From Aquitalea pelogenes (GTDB taxonomy: Bacteria > Pseudomonadota > Gammaproteobacteria > Burkholderiales > Chromobacteriaceae), in the NCBI RefSeq assembly GCF_001515305.1, contig NZ_LNQV01000003.1:89299-153298 (forward strand): 64,000 bases of DNA, read 5' to 3'. Under the pieces are notes generated by a model. The model saw only the letters and a program-made list of their open reading frames with translations, had not been told where the DNA came from and ran no database searches. Numbering within the stretch: position 1 is the first letter of the stretch; each line of letters opens with the position of its first letter. The translations under genes and the position numbers were made by a program. Positions 27,496 to 36,178 of the stretch are shown one piece after another.

Positions 27496-28713
27496 ATGAA
27501 TAAGTATGCTCGTCTGAGCCTCATCGCTGCCGCTGCCATGACCCTGGCTGCTTGTGGCAAACAAGAGCAACCGGCTGCTGGTGCAGCTTCTGCTCCTGCT
27601 GCTGCCGCAACCGGCGGTGACGTTACCGTCAAGATCGGTCAAGTATCCCCCATGTCCGGCCCGATTTCGCATCTGGGCAAAGACAATGAATTTGGCGCCA
27701 AGCTGGCCATTGAAGACCTGAACGCCGAAGGCGTTGAGATCGGTGGCAAGAAAGTCAAATTCGAACTGGTTTCCGAGGATGACCAGGGCGATCCGAAAAT
27801 CGGTACCCAGGTTGCCCAGCGCCTGGTAGATGCTGGTGTTGTTGGCGTGGTAGGTCACCTGAACTCTGGTACCACCATCCCGGCTTCCAAGATCTACTCC
27901 GACGCCGGCCTGCCGCAGATCTCCCCGTCCGCTACCAACCCGGACTACACCAAGCAAGGCTTCAAGACCACCTTCCGCGTGATTGCCAACGACGTACAAC
28001 AAGGTACTGCGCTGGGTCAATTTGCTGCTGATGGCCTGAAAGCCAAGAAGGTTGCCATCATTGACGACCGTACTGCTTATGGTCAGGGTCTGGCTGACGA
28101 GTTTGAAAAAGCCGTCAAGGCCAAGGGTCTGGAAGTGGTGAAACGTGAATTCACCACCAACACCGCAACCGACTTCAACGCCATTCTGACCTCCATCAAG
28201 GCCACCAAGCCGGACGTCATCTTCTACGGCGGCATGGACGCACAGGCTGGCCCGCTGGCCAAGCAAATGGACCGTCTGGGCATCAAGGCCAAGCTGATGG
28301 GTGGTGACGGCTGGCAGACTCCGGAATTCATCAAGCTGGCCGGCTCCGCTTCTGAAGGTCAATACTCCTCCAGCTGCGGCGTTCCGCGCGACAAGATGCC
28401 GGGTTTTGCTGCCTTCAACGACAAGTTCAAGGCCAAGTTCAACACCGAAGTACAAATCTACGCACCGTATGAATACGATGCCGTACGTGTACTGGTTGAT
28501 GCCATGAAGCGTGCCAAGTCCACCGATCCGAAGGTATACCTGCCTGAAGTCGGCAAGACCGACTACACCGGCGTGACCGGCAAGATTGCCTTTGACGACA
28601 AGGGCGACATCAAGAACGGTGCCGTTACCGTTTACCAGGTCAAGAACGGCAAGTGGGAAGTGGTTTCCACCGTGGGTGGTAGCGCTCCGGCAGCAGCCAG
28701 CGCAGCCCAATAA
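27496..28713 (+). CDS. Branched-chain amino acid ABC transporter binding lipoprotein (LivK/LivJ family), copy 1
   Basis: Periplasmic Leu/Ile/Val-type binding protein of the HAAT family, 405 residues. The signal sequence ends LAAC with Cys20, so it is membrane-anchored, unlike soluble E. coli LivJ/K. An Ala/Pro-rich linker leads to the type I binding fold: IGQVSPMSGPISHLGKDNEFGA, FELVSEDDQGDP, VGHLNSGTTIPASKIYSDAG, VAIIDDRTAYGQGLADEFEK. AGGGGAAA precedes the ATG. It has its own promoter and terminator, with no liv permease or ATPase genes nearby. It is a close paralogue of the gene at 28991. Codon bias suggests high expression. The true ligand is unknown. Confidence 0.9.
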   Translation: MNKYARLSLIAAAAMTLAACGKQEQPAAGAASAPAAAATGGDVTVKIGQVSPMSGPISHLGKDNEFGAKLAIEDLNAEGVEIGGKKVKFELVSEDDQGDPKIGTQVAQRLVDAGVVGVVGHLNSGTTIPASKIYSDAGLPQISPSATNPDYTKQGFKTTFRVIANDVQQGTALGQFAADGLKAKKVAIIDDRTAYGQGLADEFEKAVKAKGLEVVKREFTTNTATDFNAILTSIKATKPDVIFYGGMDAQAGPLAKQMDRLGIKAKLMGGDGWQTPEFIKLAGSASEGQYSSSCGVPRDKMPGFAAFNDKFKAKFNTEVQIYAPYEYDAVRVLVDAMKRAKSTDPKVYLPEVGKTDYTGVTGKIAFDDKGDIKNGAVTVYQVKNGKWEVVSTVGGSAPAAASAAQ

Positions 28714-28730
28714 TCCTTGCTTCATCCCCG

Positions 28731-28760
28731 AAAAAGCGCAGCCTAGGCTGCGCTTTTTTT
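28731..28760 (+). terminator. Terminator of binding protein copy 1
   Basis: Stem AAAAAGCGCAGCC / GGCTGCGCTTTTT with a long T run. Confidence 0.9.
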
Positions 28761-28880
28761 GTTTCTGCTGCCGCCAGGCTCGGACAAACCGGCGCTAATC
28801 TGATATGGATCAGCCACAAAGGTTGACGAAATGCTGCAGAACAACAAAAATGGGCGGGTCAGTGGCGTCGATTGTATCCA

Positions 28881-28924
28881 GTCAGCGCCATCAACAGACC
28901 CCACCACCCCCGGGGTGTGCTGAC
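28881..28924 (+). repeat. Inverted repeat in the leader of binding protein copy 2
   Basis: Outer arms GTCAGC / GCTGAC (28881-28886 with 28919-28924) enclose CCCC / GGGG inner arms. It may fold in the mRNA leader or mark a control site. The same hexamer pair recurs at 5539-5566 and several times upstream of the chemoreceptor gene. Confidence 0.35.
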
Positions 28925-28990
28925 ATGAAATGCCAAAAGCTTTCGTGGCGAATGACCCTTATCCAATTCTAATTAGACCAGGGCATTTCC

Positions 28991-30193
28991 ATGTATCTCC
29001 CACGTATTACCCTTATCGCCGCCGCCGTACTGGCGCTGACTGCCTGTAACAAGCAAGACGCTGCCGCCCCGCAACAAAACGCATCTGCCGCTGCTGGCGC
29101 AAGCGATGCTGTCGTCGTGAAGATTGGCTCTGCCAATCCGCTGACCGGCCCGTTTGCACACTGGGGCCGTGATGCCGACAACGGCGTCAAGCTGGCTGCC
29201 GAAGAAGCCACTGCTGAAAACCTGAAACTGGACGGCAAGCCGGTCAAGTTTGAAGTGGTTTCGGAAGATGATCAGGCTGACCCGAAAACCGCCACCCAGG
29301 TAGCGCAACGCTTTGTCGACAACAAGGTTGCCGGTGTAATCGGCCACCTGACCTCCGGTGCAGCCATTCCGGCATCCAAAATCTATTCGGACGCAGGCAT
29401 TCCGATGATTGCCGGTTCGGTGACCAGCCCCAAGTTCACCGAGCAAGGTTTCAAGAACACCTTCCGCATCATTGCCAATGACCAGCAGCAGGGACAGGCG
29501 CTGGCCAAATTTGCCGTGAGCGACCTGAAGCGCAGCCGCATTGCCATCATTGATGACCGCACCACCTATGGACAGGGCCTGGCAGATGACTTTGCCAAAT
29601 CGGTAGAAGCTGCCGGCGGCAAGGTGATCAAGCGCGAATTCACTACCAACAGTGCCACCGACTTCATGTCCATCCTTACCTCCATCAAGGGTGAAAAGCC
29701 GGATCTGGTGTTCTACGGCGGCATGGACGCGCAAGCCGGTCCGATGGTCAAGCAGATGCGCAAGCTGGGCATCACCGCCGACTACATGGGTGCTGACGGT
29801 GTGAATACCGCTGAATTCGCCAAACTGGGTGGCAAGGACGCCGAAGGCAGCTATGCCTCCAGCGCCGGCGCTCCCAAGGAAAGCATGCCCGGTTTTGCGG
29901 CATTCAACGACAAGTTCAAGAAGCGCTTCAATACCGACATCCAGGCCTACGCACCGTACACCTACGATGCTACCCGCGTGATGATCGAAGCGATGAAGCG
30001 CGCAGGCTCGGCCGACCCGGCCAAGTATCTGCCGGAAATTGCCAAGACCAAGCTGCAAGGCGTTACCGGCGATATCGCTTTTGATCCCAAGGGCAATATC
30101 GTCAACGGCACTGTTTCCCTGTATCAGCTGAAAAACGGCAAGTGGGAATCGGTGGCCAAGCCTGCCGCAACGGCAGCCAGCGCAGCACAATAA
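28991..30193 (+). CDS. Branched-chain amino acid ABC transporter binding lipoprotein (LivK/LivJ family), copy 2
   Basis: Paralogue of the preceding gene, 400 residues. The lipoprotein signal ends LTAC with Cys19. The fold blocks are the same, slightly diverged: IGSANPLTGPFAHWGRDADNG, FEVVSEDDQADP, IGHLTSGAAIPASKIYSDAG, IAIIDDRTTYGQGLADDFAK. Ligand-region residues differ (for example SPSATNP in copy 1 against AGSVTSP here), so specificity may have split. It is separated from copy 1 by a strong terminator and about 275 bases, so it is independently transcribed. It is followed by a bidirectional terminator. Confidence 0.9.
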   Translation: MYLPRITLIAAAVLALTACNKQDAAAPQQNASAAAGASDAVVVKIGSANPLTGPFAHWGRDADNGVKLAAEEATAENLKLDGKPVKFEVVSEDDQADPKTATQVAQRFVDNKVAGVIGHLTSGAAIPASKIYSDAGIPMIAGSVTSPKFTEQGFKNTFRIIANDQQQGQALAKFAVSDLKRSRIAIIDDRTTYGQGLADDFAKSVEAAGGKVIKREFTTNSATDFMSILTSIKGEKPDLVFYGGMDAQAGPMVKQMRKLGITADYMGADGVNTAEFAKLGGKDAEGSYASSAGAPKESMPGFAAFNDKFKKRFNTDIQAYAPYTYDATRVMIEAMKRAGSADPAKYLPEIAKTKLQGVTGDIAFDPKGNIVNGTVSLYQLKNGKWESVAKPAATAASAAQ

Positions 30194-30212
30194 GCGCGAT
30201 CCTGATCCAAAC

Positions 30213-30245
30213 AAAAACGGCAGCCACAAGCTGCCGTTTTTGTTT
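30213..30245. terminator. Bidirectional terminator between binding protein copy 2 and the crotonase gene
   Basis: Stem AAAAACGGCAG / CTGCCGTTTTT (30213-30223 with 30231-30241) with a 7-nt loop. Confidence 0.85.
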
Positions 30246-30258
30246 ATGGCCCACTGGC

Positions 30259-31071
30259 TCAGTCGCGGAAGCTTGCCGTCTGCCGCGTCATCGACGCCAT
30301 GGCTGCCTTCTGGATGTCTTCCGACAGCAGCATGGCCGCATTCCAGGTGGCGACCTGATTCAGGCTGTCCGCCACGCTGTGATCGCGCGAGTAGTTCAGC
30401 ATTTCCTTGCTGCCACGCACAGCCAGCGGCGATTTGCTTGCTATCAGCGCCGCCGTTTCCAGCGCAGCTGCCAGCACGCTATTGGCATCAGGCAATACAC
30501 GATTGACCAGGCCAAAGCGCAGTGCCTCTTCTGCCGTGACATCCCGGCCGGTAAGCGCCATTTCCCTGGCAATCCCCTGCCCGACCACGCCAGGCAAGCG
30601 CTGCAAGGTACCAACGTCGGCCACCATGCCGATATCCACTTCGCGCACGGCAAATACCGCATCTGCTGCAGCAAAGCGGAAGTCAGCCGCCAGCGCAATA
30701 TCCAGCCCGCCGCCAAGGCAGGCACCATGAATGGCGGCCACCACCGGTTTGCGACAGCGCTCCAGGCTGGATACATTGTCCTGTAATTGCAAAATCAGTC
30801 GACGCAGTTTCTCGCGCTGACGTCCTTCGCATTCGTCGGCAATGGCACCCTGAATGCCCAACAGCATGGACAGGTCGATCCCGGAACAGAAATGCCTGCC
30901 CTGCCCGGCCAGCACCACCGCGCGCACCGCAGGCTCGGCATCTGCCCACTCCATAACCGATTGCAGCTCCTGCCACATGGTCTGGTTCAATGCATTGGCC
31001 TTGTCCGCGCGATTAAAGCGCACCAGTGCCACCTTGCCCTGCAATTCAACGTCAAAAGTCTGCCATTGCAT
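30259..31071 (-). CDS. Enoyl-CoA hydratase/isomerase family protein, dienoyl-CoA isomerase-like
   Basis: Crotonase-fold enzyme, 270 residues. The oxyanion-hole segments are HFCSGIDLSML and IHGACLGGGLDIALAAD. The acidic segment VREVDIGMVADVGTLQRLP carries a Glu and an Asp at the places where delta(3,5)-delta(2,4)-dienoyl-CoA isomerase has its catalytic acids, so that activity is more likely than simple hydration. It probably acts on unsaturated fatty-acyl-CoA in the cytoplasm. It lies 12 bases downstream of the DUF4442 gene and in line with a TetR regulator, a small lipid-related unit. Confidence 0.85.
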   Translation of the reverse strand: MQWQTFDVELQGKVALVRFNRADKANALNQTMWQELQSVMEWADAEPAVRAVVLAGQGRHFCSGIDLSMLLGIQGAIADECEGRQREKLRRLILQLQDNVSSLERCRKPVVAAIHGACLGGGLDIALAADFRFAAADAVFAVREVDIGMVADVGTLQRLPGVVGQGIAREMALTGRDVTAEEALRFGLVNRVLPDANSVLAAALETAALIASKSPLAVRGSKEMLNYSRDHSVADSLNQVATWNAAMLLSEDIQKAAMASMTRQTASFRD

Positions 31072-31083
31072 GCCTGGGCTCCT

Positions 31084-31584
31084 TTATTGGGGGCGTTTTT
31101 TGGGCACCCAGGCCCACACCATTTCGCAGACCACCGGCGATTCGCCCGATGCGTCCGTCACCGTGACATCCACCAGCACATCACCCTTGTCGGTGGTGTA
31201 CATGCTGCGGATCTGCTCGTCCGTCAGCGTGGCCACCGCCCGCATGTCGCCCTGCGCGCGCTTGACGTAATTCACCTTCATCGACTTGAGCAGCATCAGC
31301 TTGTCATCCGGCACGTTCATGCCCACCACAAAGCCGCTAGCCGTTTCGGCCAGCAGCGCCATGGCGGCGGCATGCACGCCCTTGATATGGTTTTGCACCT
31401 TGCGCCGGTTGCGGATGGAAACAGTCAGGCGGGTATGCCCTGTCTGTTCAAAGCGAATGCCGGACGTGGCCAGAAACGGCACAAAGCGACCGAATAACAA
31501 GGAAAGCACCGTACTGCGCAGGCCGACTGGCAGTCTGCCCACTTTGTCGGCAATGCGACTCATGCTGTTTTTCTGATAATCCAT
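31084..31584 (-). CDS. DUF4442 hotdog-fold protein (acyl-CoA thioesterase-like)
   Basis: 166 residues, hotdog fold of the DUF4442 family. Recognisable are the N-terminal helix block LRSTVLSLLFGRFVPF, IRNRRKVQNHIKGVHAAAMALLAETASGFVVG (conserved N-H-x-x-G-V-H-A type active region) and the beta-rich end KGDVLVDVTVTD. The substrate is probably an acyl thioester. Starts at 31584 and 31563 are both possible; I kept the first, which has an AGAGGG about 12 bases upstream. It lies between a TetR gene (24-base gap) and the crotonase gene (12-base gap), so a three-gene unit is likely. Confidence 0.75.
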   Translation of the reverse strand: MDYQKNSMSRIADKVGRLPVGLRSTVLSLLFGRFVPFLATSGIRFEQTGHTRLTVSIRNRRKVQNHIKGVHAAAMALLAETASGFVVGMNVPDDKLMLLKSMKVNYVKRAQGDMRAVATLTDEQIRSMYTTDKGDVLVDVTVTDASGESPVVCEMVWAWVPKKRPQ

Positions 31585-31607
31585 GCGTGTTAGCCCTCTG
31601 TTTTATG

Positions 31608-32198
31608 TCATGGAAGTGGAACATCCAGGCCCAGCAAGGCCCGAATCTGGATTTTCAATACATCGATCACCGCCTGGTCGGTACGTGCCAGTTGCAAGCC
31701 TCCCTGCAAGGCTGCCAGCATCAGCAGGCCCATGGCTTCCGGCGTGCCGGCATAACGCATACTGCCATCGGCGCGTCCGCGTGCGGCAATGCTGACCGCC
31801 CAGTCACGCATTTCATCGACAAAGGCATTGGCTTCCTGCTGCATTTCTTCCGGCAGGGTCTGGTATTCGGTCGTCAGGATGCCGCTGGGGCAGATTTGCT
31901 GATCACGCTCGAAATAGGCATCGGTCAGGGTGTAGTACTGCTCCAGCTGCTGGGCAGGAGTCAGGGCCAGTTGCGCTTCGACAAAACGCTGAAAGCGGCG
32001 ACGGTAACGCTGGATCAGCGCTACGCCAAGATCGGTTTTTTTGGGATAGTGATAATGGATGGCGGCGTTGCGCACACCCAGTGCCGAGCTGATGTGCTGG
32101 TAGCTGAAGGCGTTATAACCACGCGTCAGCAACAGCTCCTCGGCAATGTCGAGAATGCGTTTGCTGGTATCGGTTTTGGCATCGGCGGCAGTTTTCAT
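31608..32198 (-). CDS. TetR-family transcriptional regulator
   Basis: 196 residues. The N-terminal helix-turn-helix is clear: SKRILDIAEELLLTRGYNAFSYQHISSALGVRNAAIHYHYPKK (spans residues 13-55 approximately). The C-terminal ligand domain is of the kind seen in small-molecule or acyl-CoA sensors, without recognisable ligand specificity. The start is the ATG at 32198; a TTG at 32204 also reads in frame. A 16-bp dyad (32211-32226) directly upstream suggests autoregulation. It likely controls the DUF4442 and crotonase genes that follow. It is divergent from dapF. Confidence 0.85.
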   Translation of the reverse strand: MKTAADAKTDTSKRILDIAEELLLTRGYNAFSYQHISSALGVRNAAIHYHYPKKTDLGVALIQRYRRRFQRFVEAQLALTPAQQLEQYYTLTDAYFERDQQICPSGILTTEYQTLPEEMQQEANAFVDEMRDWAVSIAARGRADGSMRYAGTPEAMGLLMLAALQGGLQLARTDQAVIDVLKIQIRALLGLDVPLP

Positions 32199-32210
32199 CA
32201 GCAAACTTTA

Positions 32211-32226
32211 CTTACTGGTTAGTAAG
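32211..32226. promoter_or_regulatory. Predicted operator of the adjacent TetR regulator
   Basis: Inverted repeat CTTACT-ggtt-AGTAAG with perfect 6-bp arms, 13 bases upstream of the TetR start codon. Half-sites of the form TTACT/AGTAA are common for TetR regulators of fatty-acid-related genes. It also sits in the dapF promoter region. Confidence 0.6.
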
Positions 32227-32315
32227 GTGTCAATCGGATGGCTCAGCGCTGGACAGGCATGGCATATCGGTTATGATGGACGGTATTTGGCCAACCCTGA
32301 GACCGGACTTTTCCG

Positions 32316-33146
32316 ATGCGACTCAAATTCAGCAAGATGCATGGCCTGGGCAATGACTTCATGGTAATTGACGGTGTCAGACAAACCGTCTCCCTCGATA
32401 CCGACAGAATCCGCCAGCTTGGCAACCGCCACTTCGGCATTGGCTTTGACCAGCTGCTGCTGGTGGAATCCCCCCAGGAAGAAAACAACGATTTCCGCTA
32501 TCGCATTTTCAATAATGACGGCAGCGAAGTGGAACAATGCGGTAACGGCGCACGCTGTTTTGCCAAATTTGTCTGCGACCAGAAACTGACCAACAAGAAA
32601 GCCATCCGGGTTGAAACGGCCAAAGGCGTGATCATTCCGGAATACCTGGGCCAGAACCAGGCTGTGGTTGATATGGGTGTGCCGCGCTTCCGTCCGCTGG
32701 AGATTCCTTTTGTTGCAGAAGGCGAAGCCATCACCTACCCGCTGGATACCGGCGGTTACAGCTGCGACATCAGCGTGGTTTCCATGGGGAACCCGCACGC
32801 AGTGCAGGTGGTCGATAGTGTCGATACTGCACCGGTGAAAGAGTTGGGCGCACTGATCGAAACCCACCACCGCTTCCCGGAAAAGGTGAATGCCGGGTTC
32901 ATGCAGATTGTTTCGCGCCATGAAATCCGCCTGCGTGTGTTTGAACGTGGTGCGGGCGAAACCCTGGCCTGCGGCACCGGAGCTTGTGCCGCGGTGGTGT
33001 CTGGCATCCGTCGCGGCTTGCTGGATAGCAAGGTGCTGGTGCATACCCGTGGCGGCGATCTGCAAATCGAATGGCATGGCGAAGGCCAGCCAGTGCGCAT
33101 GACCGGCCCGGCCATGACGGTATTCCAGGGTGAAATCGAAGTCTGA
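32316..33146 (+). CDS. dapF: Diaminopimelate epimerase
   Basis: Converts LL- to meso-diaminopimelate for lysine and peptidoglycan synthesis; PLP-independent, cytoplasmic. It has 276 residues. The two catalytic cysteines are visible: Cys75 in EQCGNGARC and Cys219 in LACGTGACA. The start [19 protein letters not shown] is typical. It is followed by the DUF484 gene and a membrane protein gene. The dapF-DUF484 order is the one seen in many gammaproteobacteria (dapF-yigA-xerC) and betaproteobacteria. Confidence 0.97.
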   Translation: MRLKFSKMHGLGNDFMVIDGVRQTVSLDTDRIRQLGNRHFGIGFDQLLLVESPQEENNDFRYRIFNNDGSEVEQCGNGARCFAKFVCDQKLTNKKAIRVETAKGVIIPEYLGQNQAVVDMGVPRFRPLEIPFVAEGEAITYPLDTGGYSCDISVVSMGNPHAVQVVDSVDTAPVKELGALIETHHRFPEKVNAGFMQIVSRHEIRLRVFERGAGETLACGTGACAAVVSGIRRGLLDSKVLVHTRGGDLQIEWHGEGQPVRMTGPAMTVFQGEIEV

Positions 33147-33183
33147 CTGATCGGTACACAGGCACACTACAAGGAGAATGTTG

Positions 33184-33831
33184 ATGCAAAGCGATGAGGT
33201 TCTGGCCTTTCTGGATACGCACCCGGACTTCCTGCAGCACCATGCCGACCGCTTTGGCCTGCGCAGCCCGGCCACGCAGGACCGGGTGGTGGTTTCACTG
33301 GCTGACAGACAGATGCTGGAACTGAAGGACCGTAACCGTCAGCTGGAAGCGCGTCTGCATCAACTCATCCTCCATGGCGAAGCCAATGATCAGATCATTC
33401 ACAGCGCCCACCGCCTGTCCCTGGTACTGCAACGCTGCCTGAACCTGCAGCAGGTGGTGGATGGGCTGGCCAGCTGCTTCAAGCAGGACTTTTCGCTGGA
33501 CCGTATGGCCTTGCGCCTGTGGCATCCGGCGGCCGAATCCTCTCCGCTCTACAATGCACGTCACGAAGTGCAGGCCCTGGCCCGCAACCTGTCTGCACCC
33601 TACTGCGGCCCCTATGTCAATGACGAAGTCCTGGGCTGGTTCCCAGCCACACCGGTACTGCAATCATTCAGCCAGATTCCGCTGACCGATGTCAGTGGGG
33701 CGCGCTTTGGTCTGTTGGTCTTGGCCAGTGACGATGCGCAGCGCTTCACCTTCGACATGCACACCCACTATCTGGCCCAAATGGGCGAAATCATTTCCGC
33801 CGCACTGCTGCGCGTATTGGGACAAGCATGA
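33184..33831 (+). CDS. DUF484 family protein (GAF-like, YigA family)
   Basis: 215 residues, cytoplasmic. An N-terminal helical part (VLAFLDTHPDFLQHHADRF) and coiled segment (ELKDRNRQLEARLHQLILHG) are followed by a GAF-like domain. The start is the ATG at 33184, which lies 7 bases after AAGGAG; the upstream ATG at 33178 is too close to that site to use it. Molecular function of the family is unknown; it is constantly found beside dapF and xerC. Its last four bases (ATGA) overlap the next start. Confidence 0.85.
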   Translation: MQSDEVLAFLDTHPDFLQHHADRFGLRSPATQDRVVVSLADRQMLELKDRNRQLEARLHQLILHGEANDQIIHSAHRLSLVLQRCLNLQQVVDGLASCFKQDFSLDRMALRLWHPAAESSPLYNARHEVQALARNLSAPYCGPYVNDEVLGWFPATPVLQSFSQIPLTDVSGARFGLLVLASDDAQRFTFDMHTHYLAQMGEIISAALLRVLGQA

Positions 33832-34397
33832 CGGCAACCCTTGGAGGCTGGCTGCTGATCCTGTTGCTGCTGGCATATCTCCTGCACATACTCTGGCGTC
33901 AGATTGCAGCACGCAGCCCGGTCGCCATTGCCAGTTTCATCGCCGCGTATTTCGTACTGGCTGCATTTTTCCGCCTGAGCGAACCCTACACGCCGCTGCG
34001 CCCGGTCTGGCTGCCCTTTGTCTATAGCTACAGCTGGCTTGCCATTGCAGCAGCGCTCTGGTTGCCCGCCAGCGCCTGCCCGACCCGTCGCGGCTTATTG
34101 CTGCCTGCAGAGTCGCCGCGTATCGCTGCCCTGCTGGTTTCACAACTGTGCTTTACCCTTGGCAGCCTGCTCACCGCTCCTGCACTGGAATGGCGCCCAA
34201 TGGCAGCTTACGTGATGCTGCCACCACTGATGGCCGTGCTCAGTTATCTGCTATACCGGGTGTTTCTGTTTTCCCTGCAGCGGAGCAAGGGTGGCATATT
34301 GAGCTGGCGCTTGTTGCTCATCGGGACAATCGCCGCACCGATAACCAGCATGTGGCTGGGAGGCTGGATTGCGCCCATCCTGCTGGGTTGGACCTGA
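33828..34397 (+). CDS. Hypothetical polytopic membrane protein, 189 aa
   Basis: About six hydrophobic segments, in order near residues 6-22, 33-49, 60-80, 98-116, 124-145 and 160-185. No conserved enzymatic motif or family is recognised. The start overlaps the DUF484 stop by ATGA, so translation is coupled. In many relatives the gene at this spot is xerC; here it is not. Function unknown. Confidence 0.7.
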   Translation: MTATLGGWLLILLLLAYLLHILWRQIAARSPVAIASFIAAYFVLAAFFRLSEPYTPLRPVWLPFVYSYSWLAIAAALWLPASACPTRRGLLLPAESPRIAALLVSQLCFTLGSLLTAPALEWRPMAAYVMLPPLMAVLSYLLYRVFLFSLQRSKGGILSWRLLLIGTIAAPITSMWLGGWIAPILLGWT

Positions 34398-34410
34398 TCG
34401 CACACAAGTA

Positions 34411-34438
34411 AAAAACCGGCAGAAGCCGGTTTTTTTAT
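34411..34438. terminator. Bidirectional terminator between the dapF operon and aroF-like gene
   Basis: Stem AAAACCGGC / GCCGGTTTT with an AGAA loop and T-rich flanks on both sides. Confidence 0.85.
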
Positions 34439-34465
34439 TATCTTGCTGATGAGGAACGGTGCTAC

Positions 34466-35485
34466 TCAGGCAAGGCTGCGGCCGAGCGCCCCGGTCAGTA
34501 CTGACAGCTGTTGCATCAGCTGGCTGAATTCAAGCGGATTTAACGCCTGCTCGCCATCACACCATGCATTGGCCGGGTCCGGGTGGATATCCAGCATCAG
34601 GCCATCCGCCCCGGCTGCCAGTGCCGCCCTGGCCAGTGAAGCTACCATCCATGCCTTGCCTGCAGCGTGACTGGGGTCGACCATCACCGGCAGGTGGGTT
34701 TCCCGCTTCATCACGCTAATGGCCGACAGGTCCAGCATGTTCCGGTAAGAAGTTTCAAAGCTGCGCACGCCGCGCTCACAGAAAATGATGTTGTGGTTGC
34801 CACCGGCTGCAATGTATTCGGCAGCCATCAGCCATTCACTCAGGCTTGAAGACGGCCCGCGCTTCAGGATCACCGGCTTGTTGATACGCCCCACTTCCTT
34901 GAGCAGGCCGACATTCTGCATATTGCGTGCGCCGATTTCGATGACATCGACGTCATGCTCAAGAAAGGTGTCCAGCAGGCGCACATCCAGCAATTCGCTC
35001 ACCATGGGCAGGCCCTGACGGCGCGCCTCCTGCTGCAGGATATCCAGTCCCTCCACGCCAACGCCCTGGAACGCATAGGGGCTGGTGCGCGGCTTGAACG
35101 CACCGCCGCGCAGCATTTTGCCGCCATGCTGACGCACCATTTGCGCGGACAGCGCCATCTGCTCCGGCGTTTCCACGGCGGCCGGGCCGGCAATCACATG
35201 AATGGCCGGGCCGCCGATGGACAGCCCTCGCACCTGCACCACACTGTCGGCAGGATGCACTTCGCGCGAGACAATGCGGTACTCCTTGACTACCCGCATC
35301 GCCCGCTCCACACCCGGCAACAGGGCAAAGGCATCCGGGCTGAATACCCGCTCATCCCCGACTGCGCCGATGATGGTGCGCTCGGTCCCGCGCGAGACGT
35401 GCTCGCTCAAGCCGGCAGCGCGAATCTTGTCCACCACCGCCTGAATGTGTTCATCCTGTGCGAAACGGTTCATCACGATAATCAT
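34466..35485 (-). CDS. aroF: DAHP synthase-like protein (type I-beta) with altered metal ligands
   Basis: 3-deoxy-D-arabino-heptulosonate-7-phosphate synthase family, first step of aromatic amino acid synthesis, 339 residues. An N-terminal ferredoxin-like regulatory domain (about 1-75) precedes the TIM barrel. Substrate motifs are intact: [16 protein letters not shown] (127-141), EIGARNMQN (183-191), LKRG (207-210), CERGVRSFE (236-244). The metal site is unusual. The usual GPCSVE is GPAAVE (Ala102 in place of the Cys ligand). The usual E-V-H is DIH (Asp299 for the Glu ligand). His273 (DPSHA) and Asp310 are kept. It may use metal differently, be metal-independent, or have lost activity. AGGAAA precedes the ATG. 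A hairpin TCTGGCT / AGCCAGA (35511-35531) lies in its leader. Confidence 0.85.
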   Translation of the reverse strand: MIIVMNRFAQDEHIQAVVDKIRAAGLSEHVSRGTERTIIGAVGDERVFSPDAFALLPGVERAMRVVKEYRIVSREVHPADSVVQVRGLSIGGPAIHVIAGPAAVETPEQMALSAQMVRQHGGKMLRGGAFKPRTSPYAFQGVGVEGLDILQQEARRQGLPMVSELLDVRLLDTFLEHDVDVIEIGARNMQNVGLLKEVGRINKPVILKRGPSSSLSEWLMAAEYIAAGGNHNIIFCERGVRSFETSYRNMLDLSAISVMKRETHLPVMVDPSHAAGKAWMVASLARAALAAGADGLMLDIHPDPANAWCDGEQALNPLEFSQLMQQLSVLTGALGRSLA

Positions 35486-35563
35486 GTTTATTTCCTGGCG
35501 ATGGGATTGGTCTGGCTGTTATCGAGCCAGATTTTAGCAGAAGCAAGTCATGGGTACGGGCAG

Positions 35564-36142
35564 CTATTTACGCAAATGCTGCCATTGGCGGGACATGCGC
35601 CGCCCAAGGCGGGACCAGACCGAAGAGCGCCGCAGCCTGGTGCGCACGGCATCCAGCAAGCGATGGGCAGCCTGCCAGGCAGGTGATGCGACAAGGCGAT
35701 CGTGTATGTAGTTTTTGAAGCGCATGAACAGCTGATAGGCACGGGCAAACCACTGTACGCGCATCAGCTGACCGCGGGTGAGGCTGAACAGCCGTGCAGC
35801 CACCGCGGTTCCCAGCAGCTTGGCCAGCAGAATAACCAGCAGGCCAAGTACGGCATGGCCGCGGCTGATCAGCAAGACTGCGGCCAGTTTGACCGGCAAC
35901 AGCCCCAGCACCGGCAACAAAAACAGGCTGAGCGCCACCGGAGGTGTGGCACGTGCCACAGCAGCCTCCAGCTGACGCAGTACCGGCCAGCGGCCCAGCC
36001 GGGCCAGCAAGTCCGACAATTCGTCCCAGGCGAATTCTTCAAAAGCAATCAGCAAGGCTGCCAGCAGCACCAGCGGGCCTGTCAGCAAGCGACGCAAGCG
36101 CCAAAGCAAGGTTTTACACGTTGTCACATGGTCATCATTCAT
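35564..36142 (-). CDS. Hypothetical membrane protein, 192 aa
   Basis: Two or three hydrophobic segments (about residues 20-37, 66-84 and 87-110) are followed by a strongly basic C-terminal tail rich in Arg (RTRLRRSSVWSRLGRRMSRQW). No family is recognised. The start is the ATG at 36142, with AGGGG 8 bases upstream. It lies 36 bases downstream of the LOG gene, probably as the end of the same transcript. Confidence 0.7.
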   Translation of the reverse strand: MNDDHVTTCKTLLWRLRRLLTGPLVLLAALLIAFEEFAWDELSDLLARLGRWPVLRQLEAAVARATPPVALSLFLLPVLGLLPVKLAAVLLISRGHAVLGLLVILLAKLLGTAVAARLFSLTRGQLMRVQWFARAYQLFMRFKNYIHDRLVASPAWQAAHRLLDAVRTRLRRSSVWSRLGRRMSRQWQHLRK

Positions 36143-36178
36143 GTCGAAACCCCTGGGACGATGTCATGCCAGATGGGG

